Of a stretch of DNA of 64,000 nucleotides, positions 34,925-48,159 are shown piece by piece. The first letter of the stretch is position 1; each line of letters starts with the position of its first letter. The stretch spans positions 45,854,395 to 45,918,394 of the forward strand of contig CM073590.1 in the NCBI GenBank assembly GCA_037074705.1. Reading direction: 5' to 3'. The translations under genes and the position numbers were made by a program. The notes under the pieces are model-generated. The model searched no databases. It saw only the letters and a program-made list of their open reading frames with translations, and was not told where the DNA came from. Source of the stretch: Zhengitettix transpicula. Its lineage: Eukaryota > Arthropoda > Insecta > Orthoptera > Tetrigidae.

Positions 34925-35579
34925 GCTGCCGACACTTTCTCCAGGAGCGCTGCCCGCCCAGGAGAAAATATCATCCACGAGGATGTTGCCGCTTGGCCGT
35001 GGTGAAAAGCGATGAGCCAGAGTCGAACTGGACCTAGGCAACGTCGGAGGCGGCTTATCTCGATGTTATGGCCTCGAACAATGAGTACAGATCAATTTTA
35101 ACTTGGCTGGTGTATTTACAATGGAAAAGATTTTTCATGAATTACCGATTATCAGTGTTGTATAAGAAGATTAAATTTAAGAAACGAGAGATTGGTGAAA
35201 TCGACCCAGTGATGAACTAAATCAACAACTTGGTCCACATACAGAAATTCTAAATTACCGTATCTGCATTAACTAAAGCGGCTCATACTTGTAAGGTTAT
35301 TGGGATTCTCCTGCCGACGTTCAAATCTGAGCACCCACCGTCATAACAAATAAATTGTCTGTTTAGTGATTCTTCCCAACACTCATTTCAACGACACATT
35401 TCCTTCCTTTATGACAGAAGATTTCAATTACTTTCCATTTTTAAGTTAGTTTCTGTCATCACCATTTAGTTACTACGTTTATTTATTCTGCTTTATAAGG
35501 TACTGAAATTCAAGATTAGAGAATTATTATATACTGTAAAAAAATTATACCAATTCAATGATTCTTGGATACTTTTATC

Positions 35580-35581
<2 letters not shown>
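34925..35581. other. Upstream region of the WK-repeat promoter
   Basis: The GC-rich island continues to about 35060 and then becomes AT-rich. No transposon or exon was recognised; regulatory elements probably lie here but none can be named. Confidence 0.4.

Positions 35582-35641
<60 letters not shown>
35582..35641. repeat. (TA)n(TG)n compound microsatellite
   Basis: TA array running into a TG array. Confidence 0.9.
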
Positions 35642-35689
35642 TTTTCACACACATACACTCTGGAATACTAGGAGCAATGTTAACATACG

Positions 35690-36470
35690 ACTTAAAGTCT
35701 GGGGAAAACCCGTGGACGGTAGACCCTAAGCACCCCCAGGATTGAGAGCTGTAATAAGAAAACATGTAAGAATGGTGTAGAAACAACCGATATTAATGTA
35801 GAATAATTGGTTTTATGAATATCTGAGCCTAATATTGATGCTGACGATGCAGATCCAATTTCAAGTCCTAACGGCGAGGGCTGGGGTTGATAACCAGGAA
35901 ATATGACTGAGATTGGTGTAAAATCCATAATTTTCGGGGTCACTGAGATGAACAGCCCCGATGTCTGTTAACGACAAGTTCACCATGTTTACTATAGTGG
36001 AGGGTGAGATATTCTATACTAGCTGTGTTCCCGACGTTGCCCGGATTGTCATAATTAAACTCAGCGACATCCATAATCCCGGATTTGACTCCAATCTTGG
36101 TGCCGTAAAATGTTGAAATTATACACAAAAAATATCTGTAAAAACACTTTCTATCTCATTAACCTTGAAATATTTTATTTTATTGAAACTATCATTTTAA
36201 CAGGTTTAAAAATTTCCAACCCCTCTCCTGGGAGTGGTAGTCGTGTCTTACCCCCACAGTGTTTGTTTCCGGTTCTAAAGGAACAACTGTAAAAAATTTG
36301 GTAAAATTTTCTCCACCGATGTAGGTTTGTATGCTGAATATACTCAAATTGTTTTCTCCTTCCACTCCCACTCATAGCGGTAGAAGAACAACTTAACCCG
36401 CAAGTTTAATGTTATAATTTAACTCAGCGACATCCATAACCGCGGATTCCACTCCAATCTAGGTTGCTTT
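35690..36470. repeat. Interspersed repeat with direct internal units
   Basis: AACTCAGCGACATCCATAA followed by CCGGATTTGACTCCAATC occurs at about 36058, and AACTCAGCGACATCCATAA with CGGATTCCACTCCAATC at about 36420, some 360 bp apart. A related GATTTTACACCAATCTCAG lies in reverse at about 35905-35930. TACTAGCTGTGTTCCCGACG (36019) recalls the TAGCTGTACCCG start of RTE-associated arthropod repeats. No reading frame. Confidence 0.45.
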
Positions 36471-36863
36471 TGTTTTACTTTTATGTGACGTCCTTTGACC
36501 CTCACCCCTCCTATGCGTAATAGGAGTGTAGATTTGGATTCGAAACACACTGAAATAAATAGTTTATTTTATTTATTAGACGACGAAGAAGATAACTGAA
36601 ATTAATTATGGTCCTCTAGTTTTTGGATTTGCAAAGCAGATTATATGTACGTCCCAATTTAGTCAGAGCTCTGTAGAAACTTTTAGAAGAAATCAAGCGA
36701 CAATCATAAAATGAAAGGGAGAGGATGAAGGAATTCTTATCATTTGGATCTCTCTTTAAGCTTGCTTTATAGATCAAAATGAAGAAGTGGCAGTGGTGTT
36801 CCTTTCAGTAAACTAGATTTGATAAAATGAAAACAATTTTTTTTTACGTCTGATTGAAATTAA

Positions 36864-37077
36864 TTAATAAGGAAGATATCTAATTCAGCCAAAAATAAAC
36901 GTTTTTAGAGCCTAGAGCGACACAATTGCAGTCGTCAGTTGACAAAACTCAAAAGATTTTTTGAAATTGTGTCGCTGTAGATTCTTATTCGCACTTGAGG
37001 AAAGGGACCAGGATCCTAGAAACGTGTGGTATTTATATTATCACTTTTTTGTCTGAATTGGCTATCTTTCTTATTAA
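36864..37077. mobile_element. Short inverted-terminal element, copy 1
   Basis: 25-bp ends, left 36864-36888 and right 37053-37077, are reverse complements at 22 of 25 positions (TTAATAAG..GAAGATA..AATTCAG). The 214-bp unit has a partner at 41514-41677. Inside lies CTTGAGGAAAGGGACC ... TAGAAACGTG (36994-37026), a hammerhead-core-like arrangement, and a GTGTCGCT / AGCGACAC pair (36973, 36916) makes the centre fold back too. Confidence 0.6.
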
Positions 37078-38285
37078 AGTAGATTTGAATAGCGATCGTT
37101 ATGTTTTTCCCATAGATAACTATTAAGCTACTTGTTAGGGGTTGGATTTAGCACAAAATTTGTTTATTCTTCTTCCAGAAATTGAAACTATTAGTATTAT
37201 GTGTAAACAAGTTTGCAGCGATTTTACGTGATACATATAATTTTTTTCCTTCTCTGTTTAAAATAATATTAGGATAAATGAATATATGGACAAGACACAA
37301 TATTTACCCCCGGGAACAAATTATGCTGAAATAGTCGGTGGAAACAACGATTATATTCAAAAAAATAGGTAGAGAAATTTTATAAATCTGTGGTTTTCGA
37401 ATAAGATACTGGGCGTAGACAGAAATGCTTTTGACTATTCGACGACCAGTCAAACAAGAAGTCTAGTGGGATCAAGTTGGGATTGAAAGCATTCGAACGA
37501 TATTTCTCTAGAATGAGATCAAGTAGCACCTGTGTTTAGCCAATGTTCTACCGGTGTTGCACATTAACCTGTATCGCGAAAGATAAAGCTTTACGATGGT
37601 GCACAAAGATCAAATTGCGTAGAAAGTGTGGAACGCGACATATCGCGTGAGAAAAGAAACAAGCGCGTGATTTCGTGGGAGGATTAGTAATAGATTAAGT
37701 GTATTATTAAAGCAATCTGTAATGTTAGTGAGTAATTCAAATCACGAGAAGAAAGACTGAAGAAACTTTTTACTTTTAATCTATGTGATCATAAATTTTC
37801 TAGAAAATGGCAAATAATTATGTGGTGGAAACTATGAAGGTGAACCTACCTCAATGCTGAGAAGAGAGTAAAAATAAACATACTAGATCATTATTAATGA
37901 ATCAGTAAATTTTGCAAATTCCATCAATTCAGAAATCTGTAGGATACGTTCGAAATAGTCTCCGATTGTGCATATCGAGAAATTTGGCTCAAATGTGCTG
38001 GAGACCCATAATGTATGAGCAACATGCTTCTTAGTTTGGATGGTCACATACTAAGGCATAATCTCTATAGACAGCGTCTATAAGAGACATTGTCCTCCAA
38101 TAAGGAGTAGACAAGTGAAAAATTAAAGACAAATCTCAACAGTAAACAAGCTTAATGTGTGATCTGGGAGCAGAGTTGTCTGTAATAGTTCCAGTTAACT
38201 TGTTAGTATCTCGGATAACGTTTCGGAGCACGAACATTTTATTTGTCTCTTGATTGACAATTAATTGAAATAGAATCACCATATA
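37078..38285. other. Gene-free stretch
   Basis: AT-rich, slightly less so at 37430-37680. Nothing recognised except a CGAAACGTT box on the minus strand near 38217-38225. Confidence 0.35.
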
Positions 38286-38566
38286 AGTAAACTCTCGGGA
38301 AAAATTAGCAAAATTTGCTTCACATTAAGAGTGTTAGCTCGGGAAAGTGATATATCTACGCCTTTAATGGTATATCATGCATATTTTCATTCTGTCATGT
38401 CTTATTGCAAAGTAAACTGGGGTCGTTCACATCACGCGTTGCAAATTTTTAAACTTCAAATGAGGGCCTTACGAATCATATCGGGAGCGGATTGTAATGC
38501 CACTTGCAAGCCTTTGTTTCGGAATCTTGGCATTTGAACATTACCTTGTACGTATTGTAGTAATTA
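38286..38566 (+). pseudogene. Jockey/CR1-like reverse transcriptase C-terminal fragment
   Basis: The plus strand reads SGKISKICFTLRVLARESD, then YFHSVMSYCKVNWGR and FKLQMRALRIISGAD, ending CKPLFRNLGI, a stop, then TLPC. This is the thumb/post-RT segment typical of jockey-clade elements in insects (YFHSVMSYGI.FWG, IQKRxxRII). About 90 residues survive, with one nonsense codon. No catalytic motifs are included. Confidence 0.75.
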
Positions 38567-39310
38567 GTAATTAATCCATTGTTATAATTGCAAAGTAAAG
38601 GACTCATTATTAGACTATATAAAGCGTGCACCGCGACACAGGGCGGCGAGACCCAAAGAACCATTGTTGAGACGTACGCAGTACAAAATCTACGAGATGA
38701 ACAGCAGTCAGCGAGGAGGAGCGAAACGAAAAGGTTCCAAGTTAAAATTGAACAAAAAGTTTTTCAGTCTGTAATTCATCGAATAAGGTTACAGGAAAGT
38801 TTCTAAATAAGTAAAGCCACAAGCAGTAACCTAATAATTTCCTGCCGCAGTAAAAAAAAACTCAATAAGTAAAAAGAGACCGTCACCGATGTCATCGAGA
38901 GGAAGTTGTTAATGATCCATCTAACCATTAATCCGGAAGGAGTTGCAGGTTCCAGTTTCCAGAAGAGAGACCCAAAAGTTTCGACAAGTGTTTTGTAACG
39001 AATTTAAATTCAGTGATATCCCCAAAAACGTGTGCACAGAAAACCCCAAAATTGAGACCTGGTCGGCCGTAAGTAAAAGAACTCTAAATTTATTTGTAAA
39101 CCATTTCATTAAGATACGTCAGATCGTTCTTCAATTATTTTCTTTTCTTCAATTATTTCTTTTCTTCGATTGTTTTGTTAGTAAATTTAAATTATTTTCA
39201 CCCATTTATCAAACCCAGTAAAGACCCTGAGATTTTAAAATATTAATGTGTAATTATTTTATATTATATATAACTTCATTAATAAATTTGATTAATTGTT
39301 CATAAAAATC
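38567..39310 (+). repeat. LTR-like repeat family D, copy 2
   Basis: Shares AGTAAAGCCACAAG, AATAAGTAAA and ATCGAGAG.AAGTTG with 18803-19150, and GTAAAGACCCTGAGAT with about 16845. CTATATAAAGCG near 38617 could be the TATA box of the LTR promoter. Confidence 0.45.
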
Positions 39311-40990
39311 TTATTTTTATTCAGCCACAGCCATTTAGTTTATTTTAACCTGTTTATTACAGTATATTCTAGAAATTTTAAAGTTTTTCTGGAGAAACAT
39401 CAATTTATATGCCCTAAACGGATCAAATGATTTATACAACACTAGAAATTGCTCTCAACTCCGCATAGAAAAATATCGCCTAATACTTTTTGAATAAAGC
39501 ATTCTTTATTCCTGGATAAATCTATACAATAGTCATCCAGAAGAAATAAAAAATTTAAGTATACAAAATTTATTTATAAAGAGTAGTAAATATCTGTTAA
39601 TTAATGGATAATATTACTCGGTGAAAGAGTTCCTAGAAAGGAAGGACAGATTAGATTCTCTTTAATAAAATAGTTTGCTGGTATCCTATCAAGTTTCGCT
39701 ATTATTTTACGATGATAATAATCTACAATTTAACTTCTGACATATTTTATTTTTCATGTTTGACGGGAAGCGATGTAAGATTTTCTACTGGAAACTCCGT
39801 CGAATGAAAATTGAAGATGAATCAAAACACTTTCTTTAATTACTAATTACTGTTATATTAATAAATTTAACGTAGTTTTAAATCATATATTTTTTTGTTA
39901 AGTACAATGTTTGTTTTTTAAACTTTGTATTTGTAATGATTATTATATCATGTAATCTTATAGTATGACGTATCCTATTTCCTCGACCGACGACTAATGG
40001 CATGGAAAATAATCTAAATCACATTAATAACGTAAAAACGCATGATTTTTGGAAATATATATTAATTTGACATTTATTCTGGTTTTAATAAGAGTATTCC
40101 ACTTCCAAACATTGTGTAGTTATTATTGAAACACATTATATGCATATATCACATTTGAAGTTTGGATGAAACAGTCACGATATTTCCAAACACTGCAGGA
40201 TTGGGAGCTCGGTAAGTAAGTTGGCGAACTGAAATTTATGACATAGCTAGTGAAAACAATTTTCAGGGGACTAAAAGCAACATTAATGAAACATTGATAC
40301 ATTGCTTTGAAGTTTCATGCTGAAGACTTCTAGAATATAACTATACACACATTATTTACGATTTCGTAAGATGCAGGTATTTGTAACCATTAATGAATGG
40401 AAAGAAACACTGCTCTATACAAATTCCAATGAGTTCAGGAAAGGGCACGTGAATTCAGTGCTCATATTTGCACATCAGCCTCAGAAATCGCGAAATCAAC
40501 AACAACAATGAATCTGTGAGAATTCATTGGCTCCTAATTTTAGCAGTGTAGAATAACGCTCATAAGAAATAAGTAAGACGTGGAATGAGATTGTGCTATT
40601 ATTATCTTATTTCTAAGGTTCTGCTCATTTAGCATATTTCAGAATTGTCTTTTGTGTTTCTTCCTGAACAAACAAAATTTATCGCCCGGTTTCATCTAGA
40701 AACTTAACTGATATATTTTTATTTCACCTCAAAATTCTATTGTGTTAATGAAAACAGTCATAAGATTATCTTGCGGCTTTTCGTGGAGTAATAAATTATA
40801 ATATATTGGAAAATTAACATTTTAATGTAGGAAAGACGAAAAAATATTGTCTGGAAGGAGAAGAATGCTTTAAACTAGAGTTGAAAACGTAAAAAAAAAT
40901 TCCACTTCTAAGGATAGTTACGATTTGAAATCTCCTACAATCCAGTAATCGGAAGGACATAGGACAAGTACTAATATGTTCTGGGGATTG
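39311..40990. other. AT-rich gene-free stretch
   Basis: No exon, repeat partner or element recognised. Confidence 0.4.
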
Positions 40991-41132
40991 TCCTGCCTGG
41001 TAGGATCCTTAAACCACTGCCCAGAGGCGCTAGTTAACCCTTAGCCACCTAGCTCTCACTATATACCGTATCAGTCCTTTCAAATCCCTTCCTATGCTAT
41101 TAAAGGGGAGTTGTCACCAACCCCACTAACAC
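40991..41132 (-). repeat. Repeat A, copy A4 (5' fragment)
   Basis: Reverse orientation; TGGTAGGATCCTTAAACCA, GTTAACCCTTAGCCACC and AAATCCCTTCCTATGCTAT match the first ~140 bp of repeat A. Confidence 0.75.
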
Positions 41133-41513
41133 TCTAAAAAAATATTTTTCAGTTATTTAATGGTATTTTCTGTATTAATTGGCGATTCTTTTCAATAATT
41201 CATGATTAAATACATTAGAAAAGCACTTTATTGTCAAACAGCCACCTGCTTTCGGTTTTCGATGATTCAGTTGCATAGTCAGTAATGTATTTCTGGTCCA
41301 ATGGTTGCAGTAAATACAGTAAAACTAAAAAAGATTTTAGCACTTCACCTTATGTACGATATGTTTGAATACGTCTACATTCAACAAATTAAGAGCAAAT
41401 GATTTAAATATACTCTTCAAGAGCATTACGTAACAATATAAAATTTTAGAAAAATTAAAGTTTCCAAACTTCATCTGATTGAAATGAAAAAATTTACGTC
41501 TGATTGAAAATAA

Positions 41514-41677
41514 TTAATAAGAAAGATAGCCAATTCAGTCATAATATAAATATCACACAACGTTTTGTCAAGTGACAAGTGCAGTCGTGTCGCTCTAGGC
41601 TTTTCTTCGAACCTGAGAAAAGTTGTGTGGTATTTATATTGTCACTTTTTTTCTGAATTGGCTATCTTTCTTATTAA
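41514..41677. mobile_element. Short inverted-terminal element, copy 2
   Basis: The ends 41514-41538 and 41653-41677 are perfect reverse complements over 25 bp. The inverted match continues inward (ATATAAATATCACACAAC against GTTGTGTGGTATTTATAT) with a small indel. Internal order matches copy 1: CGTTTT, TGTCGCTC, CCTGAGAAAA, GTGTGGTATTTATATT. It is too short to code; non-autonomous. Confidence 0.7.
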
Positions 41678-43990
41678 TTTATCTGATTGAATTTAGCAGC
41701 AATTAATTGCTTTAAAACAGCGCCTATCTCAAAATTATAAACTAAAGCAGTTTGTTGAACTGTGGCTGCGATTTGTGATCATCTTGAGGGATTTTTGAAA
41801 TAATTACAAGACTTAATGTCTTTTGAATATTAAATCCTGCCCATTTCTTCAGATGTTAAATATGTACTGCAGATTGTGACTAATTAAAAAATGTAAGCCC
41901 ATTCCCCAATAGTTTTACGAAAAACGTAAATAAAATGCAGGAATTTCTACGAGTAGACTTTATCAATATTTTTGACAGTCATTAAGTACCTTCATAATAG
42001 TTTTCACGTCCATACGACGAGGTACACTAGAAATCATTTTCGCTTTTTCTAATCGAAGAATATATGTTACCCTTTCAGCTATTTCGTGGCAGATTTTCCT
42101 TTCGTTTCTCACGGGCTACACCAGTTTGTTTCTAATACCAATGCATTTGCGACAACTGAACATCACTTTGCGTCATTATCTCGATCGTCATTATTTATGA
42201 TCATCGCGCTGCAGTTAGGTTGATTGAAAGGATTGGCGTATGCTACTCACTCCAATTATGGTCAATCCAACATACAGACCTTCTTTAATTCTGGAAATGG
42301 TAAGCATTTTCACAATCTATAGCAAACTGTAATAATATATATAACATGATTTAAATTTTTTCACAGTTCCAAGGTATATCGTTCCTCAAAATTTTGAAAC
42401 GACTAAAAAAATTTTAAAAGTAAACTCGGTCCTTTAGTTAAAACTGTGTCGCAAGGTAGATCCGGTAATTTAAATATAAAATTATATCATCTGTAAATAG
42501 GATTTCAATATGTTATGTATTATTACAATATTACTGTAAATATTATAAATTTAATTAAAACATAATATTTGCTTCTATTGGCAATAAAACTTATACTAAC
42601 AAAGGTTATAGAGTTTTTATAAATACTCAATAAGTTTACTAAAATTTTATAGCATTTATTATATGTTAAGACTAATTATTATAGGGAAAAAAATTTAATT
42701 TATTTTAATATTTTGTGACAGATTTTTGATCAATTTAAGTCTAACAGGTCGTGAGTCTTATAAACCATATATTTTTCTAGTTTGTTTACAATGAAGACAT
42801 TACAGCACAATCCACACAAACAAATGTTAAGCAGCCGTAAATACGTCATGTCCCTACTTTAAAAGAGTCTCACTCACAACGTGAGGCCAGGTTACGGAAC
42901 ATTCAGAATAAACAGATGAATAAATTAGTTGTGACGCGTCCGAGCGGTGAAAGTGTTACGCCGGGTGACTGACGATTAGTTGGCTCAATGCACGCCGAAA
43001 TCCCCAACAGGAAGGAGTCAAGGTCCGGAGCCCCCCCGACAAATATACCAAGAAAAGAAAGCAGGTACAATTATCACAACTGCAAGGAAAATATGAATTT
43101 CACGGAAGAGTTCAAATTGCGACATTACGAAATTACGAATTTCGAAGGAGCGGAGAAATCAAGGTTTTAAAACAACTGTACCATTTTACAATAGTGAAAC
43201 TAGTTCGGCGAATTCATTCTGAGTTGTGGAGTTCTGTATTTCAGTGACAACTAGTCATTCGTCTTAAATGGAGAACAATAAACTTCTGAACTGATCTAAC
43301 ATGACGGTTCAGATTCTAAAAAATCCAAGACTCCTGAGTAGTGAATAATTAATTTCTGCCAAATAAAACATTTAAATCTGGATGTAGTCTAACATTTAGA
43401 CTGGAACCTGTTTATACAGACGGAAATGACTAGTGACAGCTAAAAGTCGAACAGAGGCCATTGAAACAGTACACACTATATATGTAGTTATTATTCTTCC
43501 AAAATATTCACATACGCTAAAATTATTTACCTATCTTCCCTAATATAAATGAAATATTCTATCTAGTCTTCTTTATTCAAAGAAAATCTTAAAATCGATG
43601 TTTAGTTCTAGGCTTGTTGATTTCAAATACTCGGATTCTACACTCTGTAAAGTAAACGTGGAGGTTCAGTACGGCATATTGCTCAATGATCACTTTCTAA
43701 ATGTAAATCGCAATAGGAAAAATTTACATGGCATTATACCCAGTTACTTAAAACGACATGATACCTTATTTTCTCAGCTTCTTACGTATGCTGCAGAATG
43801 TTTTATTTTTAGAATTAACGTCAGTGTTTTTCTTGTAATATTTCACCAATTTAATTAGTCACGTGTTCATAATCGAGATAATTCGAGGTGTGTAAATTAA
43901 ATTGATATATAATTTTTATCCTATTAAAATTAAAATATCCCATTTCCTCCTGTTGGAACTCAGGTATTCAAATTGCTTTCTGATGGTCAG
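41678..43990. other. Gene-free stretch
   Basis: AT-rich. A GC-richer part at 42830-43170 contains a 60-codon frame (42988-43170) without a recognised motif. The 86-codon frame at 43598-43858 is likewise unassigned. Confidence 0.35.
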
Positions 43991-43999
43991 CTACTGAAG

Positions 44000-45295
44000 T
44001 TTTAAAGCCTTTTAGAGTTCCAATAGATCGTCGGAATAGAAAATTGTCGCGTGGACACAAGCCAGAGGAATGAGAGGAGCCACAGAAGAAAAACTCGTCA
44101 ATTGAGAAACACTGTCGTGATGAAATACCCAGTTGGTCTTGATTCTTGCTCTCACATACGTGGTCTTACTTTGAAGTCTTTCAACATTTTCGCGGTAATA
44201 AAGTTAGTTCAATGTTTGACCGTGAGGAACAAATTCTCTCGCAGGTGAACCTTCCCAGAGAGCTCTGGCGGAGGCAACTTTGGAGATGCTTTCACATCTC
44301 TCTGGTTTTTTGATCCTCGGTCTGTTGGTCGCAGACCTTGGACATACGGTAAGAGTTGTCCGCTATTCCTATTGGAATAGTCGGCCAGCTGCCACCTAAA
44401 CTGGTCAAGGCACGGCGAGGGTAATGCTGCGAACCCACAGCAAACCGTCATCGGAATAGCGTGGGACAAGTAGCAAATGCCCGACCTACCTGATGCAGGT
44501 TTTTCTAGGGTTTTAGGCAAATTGCTGGGTAGGATACTTAAAACATAGCCCGGGGGCCCTCGTTAACCCTTGGCTACCTTGATCTACTTTTCCGCATCCC
44601 CTCTTTCACTCCCTTTCCTATGCTATACCATTTGAATTACCCGATAAATAGCCTGTCTACGCCTTTTTTTTTGGTGAGAATGAAGTTTGCCATGTCTATC
44701 TCTGGAGATTCGTTTATGATCATTATACGAACATCTACGACTCGTAACCAGTTATGACAATTTTCAGAAAATGAGGACCATGTTCAGTCTGCTCCAAAAC
44801 ACATATTGCTCTCCTGTTTTTATTTTGTTCTTCTAAAATTTTTTGGGTGTAATATTTGAACAGATTTATCTCATCCCCAATTCAATGCTCAAAAAAAAAG
44901 AATGGTGGTGTGATTGAAAATCAATTTTTCTGCGACCATTCTGACTGTCAAAGGACGACCAGAACGCTCAAGATGCATAATATAGGCAACATTATCGCTA
45001 ATTCTGGCAGTTGCAGCCCTTTGCCTATAATTGATTTCCTTCCTTCTTAAAATCCCTTAAACAGACTTAAAACGCAGATCCGAAATAAAAAATTGTTTTC
45101 ATAGTCCTGCAGAAGCTTTGAATACGTTTTTGTCGCACTGTGATCAAGTTTGAAGCAGAATCTGACAGCACAATGTTTCTCAAAATTGATGTCACTCCTT
45201 TTATAACGTACTCGGAAAAAAGCCATACTGACAACAACGTGACTATGGCTTCGCAGTTCATTTACTAACATCGTACAGCTTTCTTTTAATTTCAC
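44000..45295 (-). pseudogene. Mariner transposase relic, split by repeat A
   Basis: Minus-strand order follows a mariner/SETMAR-type transposase: helix-turn-helix region EKHCAVRFCFKLDHSATKTY (about 45215), FLFRICVLSLFKGF, then across frame changes the ELGMR, TGYES-like first catalytic region (about 44740), and after the repeat A insertion FVPHGQTLN (about 44225) and KTNWVFHHDS (about 44125), the second catalytic Asp region. Part of the middle and the third Asp motif are missing or unrecognisable. Many frameshifts; long dead. It belongs to a different lineage from the copy at 51914. Confidence 0.75.
44232..44672 (-). repeat. Repeat A, copy A5, nested in a mariner relic
   Basis: Almost full-length reverse copy from the head (GGCGTAGACAGGCTATTTAT) next to a T-run to the first arm of the terminal hairpin (CCTGCGAGAG). 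Mariner-like coding sequence lies on both sides. Confidence 0.8.
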
Positions 45296-45794
45296 ATATA
45301 CATTTCTTTACTAAAAGAATTTTCACTTCTTATTTTTTCTCAATTATTTTATTTATCTTGAAACTATTTATTACGTTCTAAAAAATGTATAATTTTTTTC
45401 TATTACGATTTAAACTTAATTTCATTGCTTGGAATACTTTAAAAATAACAAAAGACTACTGAATGCACTTGTTAAATACTAATAAGTGTTTCTGGTAATT
45501 GGGGAAATTAAAATAAATATACCCAACTATCAAGTAGAATATTACAATCAAATATTGGATCCAAAAACTTATCAATATGATTATTTCAAATATAACTTTT
45601 CAGAGAGGTTTACTTCGAAGTCTTTCTATTTAAGGCCTTTAACTACTTTTTTGCAATAGATGTAATGAAATATGTAGAGAAGAATAAGTTTAAGTTTCCC
45701 TAATGTGTTTCTGATTATTACTTGTTTATTTATTTACTTTTCGATTGTGGCGTGTTAGTTTAGTAATTAATTAATATATTTTATTCAATTTAAC
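45296..45794. other. AT-rich, nothing recognised
   Basis: No reading frame or repeat match; the 5' end of the mariner relic may extend into it. Confidence 0.35.
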
Positions 45795-46190
45795 TTTATT
45801 AGAGATATTAGCAAAGACTGAGTACTTGACAAGTTGGAACTTGACCGTGGCACCAATTTGTCGGGGAGATTAACCCTAGAGTCGGGGCTAAGAACATAGC
45901 AGATGGACACCTGGTTTTACCTGAGGTGTGATTCCGAGCCTGCGAAGTGGGGACTAAACGTCACCAGAAATTTAATGTTTAATAGGACTCGTGATTGTCA
46001 TATCCAATGATATTTCTTGGTGCAGGAAGATCAACCAAAAAGGTCAATAAAATTGAAACTTTTCTTATGGTTATGTGCAGATCATGCATTCTTTTACGTA
46101 TCGAGCAGAGACAACGGCGAGGGTTACTAGTCCACGGATGCAGCGATGCAACAGAGGCACAAGAGGTGACTCGCTTAGGTATTTTCTAAC
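45795..46190 (+). repeat. Repeat B copy 2: LTR-retrotransposon leader-like segment
   Basis: Aligns with 6785-7230: GATATTAGCAA, AGTTGGAACTTGACC, a GTGGCACCA block, and TTTCTTGGTGCAGGAAGATC. The paired copies support a dispersed element rather than a gene. Confidence 0.5.
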
Positions 46191-46887
46191 ACAAATCCGC
46201 TACACGCTTAAAATAATAATTATCTTAATTTGTACCAGTGATAGAACATTTTATACTTTAGTTAAGGACTGATTTTATTAGTTAATTCTTTTAAATTAAA
46301 AAACAATCCACTAATTGAATAATTGATGTTTGGCATCCAGTAAATAAACGGTGACAGAATCTCTATCCATTTAAAATAATGAGGGCTTATAAGTGTATAT
46401 GCTATTTAAAATTATGAATTTATAGTTCTCCGACTCAGTGATTCTATCAGTAATTATCACCTGCTGTAAGTCTACAGTGTTTCAGTTATTGTTGAGGAAC
46501 ATTCTGATTCGACTACGTAATGTATTTAGCAACCATCTTTCCTGTACTTGTGCGCTTTCATATTTAATATAAAAGTTTGAAAGATCTGTAATTATGTGAA
46601 ATAATAGTTTTATTTTCCTAAGCCCTGGAATATTCTGATGCTTGGAAAATCGGTTTACTTTTTCATCACTATAAGTTCAGAAAAAAATTCTAGAAATGAG
46701 ATGAGTGACAAAATGAAAATCGTCATAGTTTTCAGTACAAATATAAAAGAGAATATATTTTGTTGAACTAAGAGGCGTGTGTCGTTATTTAAACTGGCCA
46801 GGTATGTTTCGTTGTTTCAGTGCCAGGTTGTAGGCATTACCTGATGACTCGATTAAAGCCTACATGTTTAGACTGAAGATGACACAA
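46191..46887. other. AT-rich gene-free stretch
   Basis: Nothing recognised. Confidence 0.35.
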
Positions 46888-46975
46888 TGACCATGTGTTA
46901 CTGCTAAATCCAGAATGTGTCATGTCATGTAAGATGACAGCCTGGCAGTCGTCTCGGCAGCGGGTGGTCCTCGGC
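46888..46975 (+). repeat. Repeat C copy 2
   Basis: AGAATGTGTCATG, AAGATGACAGCCTGGCAGTC and the following GTCTCGGCAG match 12160-12240. Confidence 0.5.
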
Positions 46976-48159
46976 GATAAACGATGAAGGAAGACTGTAG
47001 GACAACGCGATAATAGTATTATAGCCTTCCGTTTAAATCATCGTGCTGCCGATTCAGTTTTTCAAAATACGTTTTCTTAGAAGGGCAGAACAACATGATA
47101 TAATTTAATATTTCCTACTACTGTTCTTTAAGCTTCTCATTAGGTTACATTCCTGCACGGTAACAAATGGAAATTCAATTCTCGCATCCTTGAATCATGC
47201 TCAAAATTGAAGAATATGTTCTGATAACAAGTATTGGTAATTACATATTATAGTTGCGCCTTTAGTCAAAGACACGTTCAGTTATACATTTGCTTCATTT
47301 CATCAGATGAAGGCTGTCTGCTTTCAGCGGTTCTGTTCTTACAAGATTTTTCTATTTCTATTTTAGATGCCATTTCTGCTATATCTATGCAATTAACATA
47401 TTTTATATTAATTAATAATATATATCACTGACGGAAAATAATAACTTGCTAACTCCACCCTTTGCAGTTATTGAAATATCGCAAATATATTTCCCGAATT
47501 ATGCACCAGGCATGATTATAAAATGTAAATAATATAACATTACTGCTATTTGTAATTGATTCCTTCCTTTCTAATTTCCTTAGGTTTTCCCGGTGAATAT
47601 GCTGCTGGAATTATTATCGTCGTTTCGTCGACTAACACCGTCAACATGAAGATGTCCTTAGTAAACGCCACCCGGTTGGAAACCAGAGAACAATTCCAGC
47701 TGAGTCGTTCCTTGTCGTGTTTGATAATTGAAAACGTATTCTTTAAATGAGTTAAATATAATTTATTGTATTTTTAACAATCTCTAATGTTAGCAGTATT
47801 CTTGACATTTATTATATTTGAATACGTTCACAATTTTACTATTATTATTAATAATTTAGTTCTATAAAAGAGTTAATAATTTGACATGGAGGTTTTACAG
47901 CGTGTTTCTTTTTTAAACATCTTTATGGACCGTTAGAGTGAGAGTGGGCCGTAATTGAGGTGGAAGACTGTATATGGCGTGGAAGAGTTAATTGGGTTAA
48001 AATAAACATTTTGCCAACTGCTTAATTATTTTGATTTTTTGTTGAATTACAATGAAATTATTATTATTTATTTAAAATGACTCAATATCAGCAATATCAA
48101 TTCTATTGTAATTGACAAATCTTTATTAAGAGTCTCAAAATAACGATTGTATATAAATG
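46976..48159. other. AT-rich gene-free stretch
   Basis: Short frames at 47234-47431 and 47556-47750 have no motif. Nothing else recognised. Confidence 0.35.
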
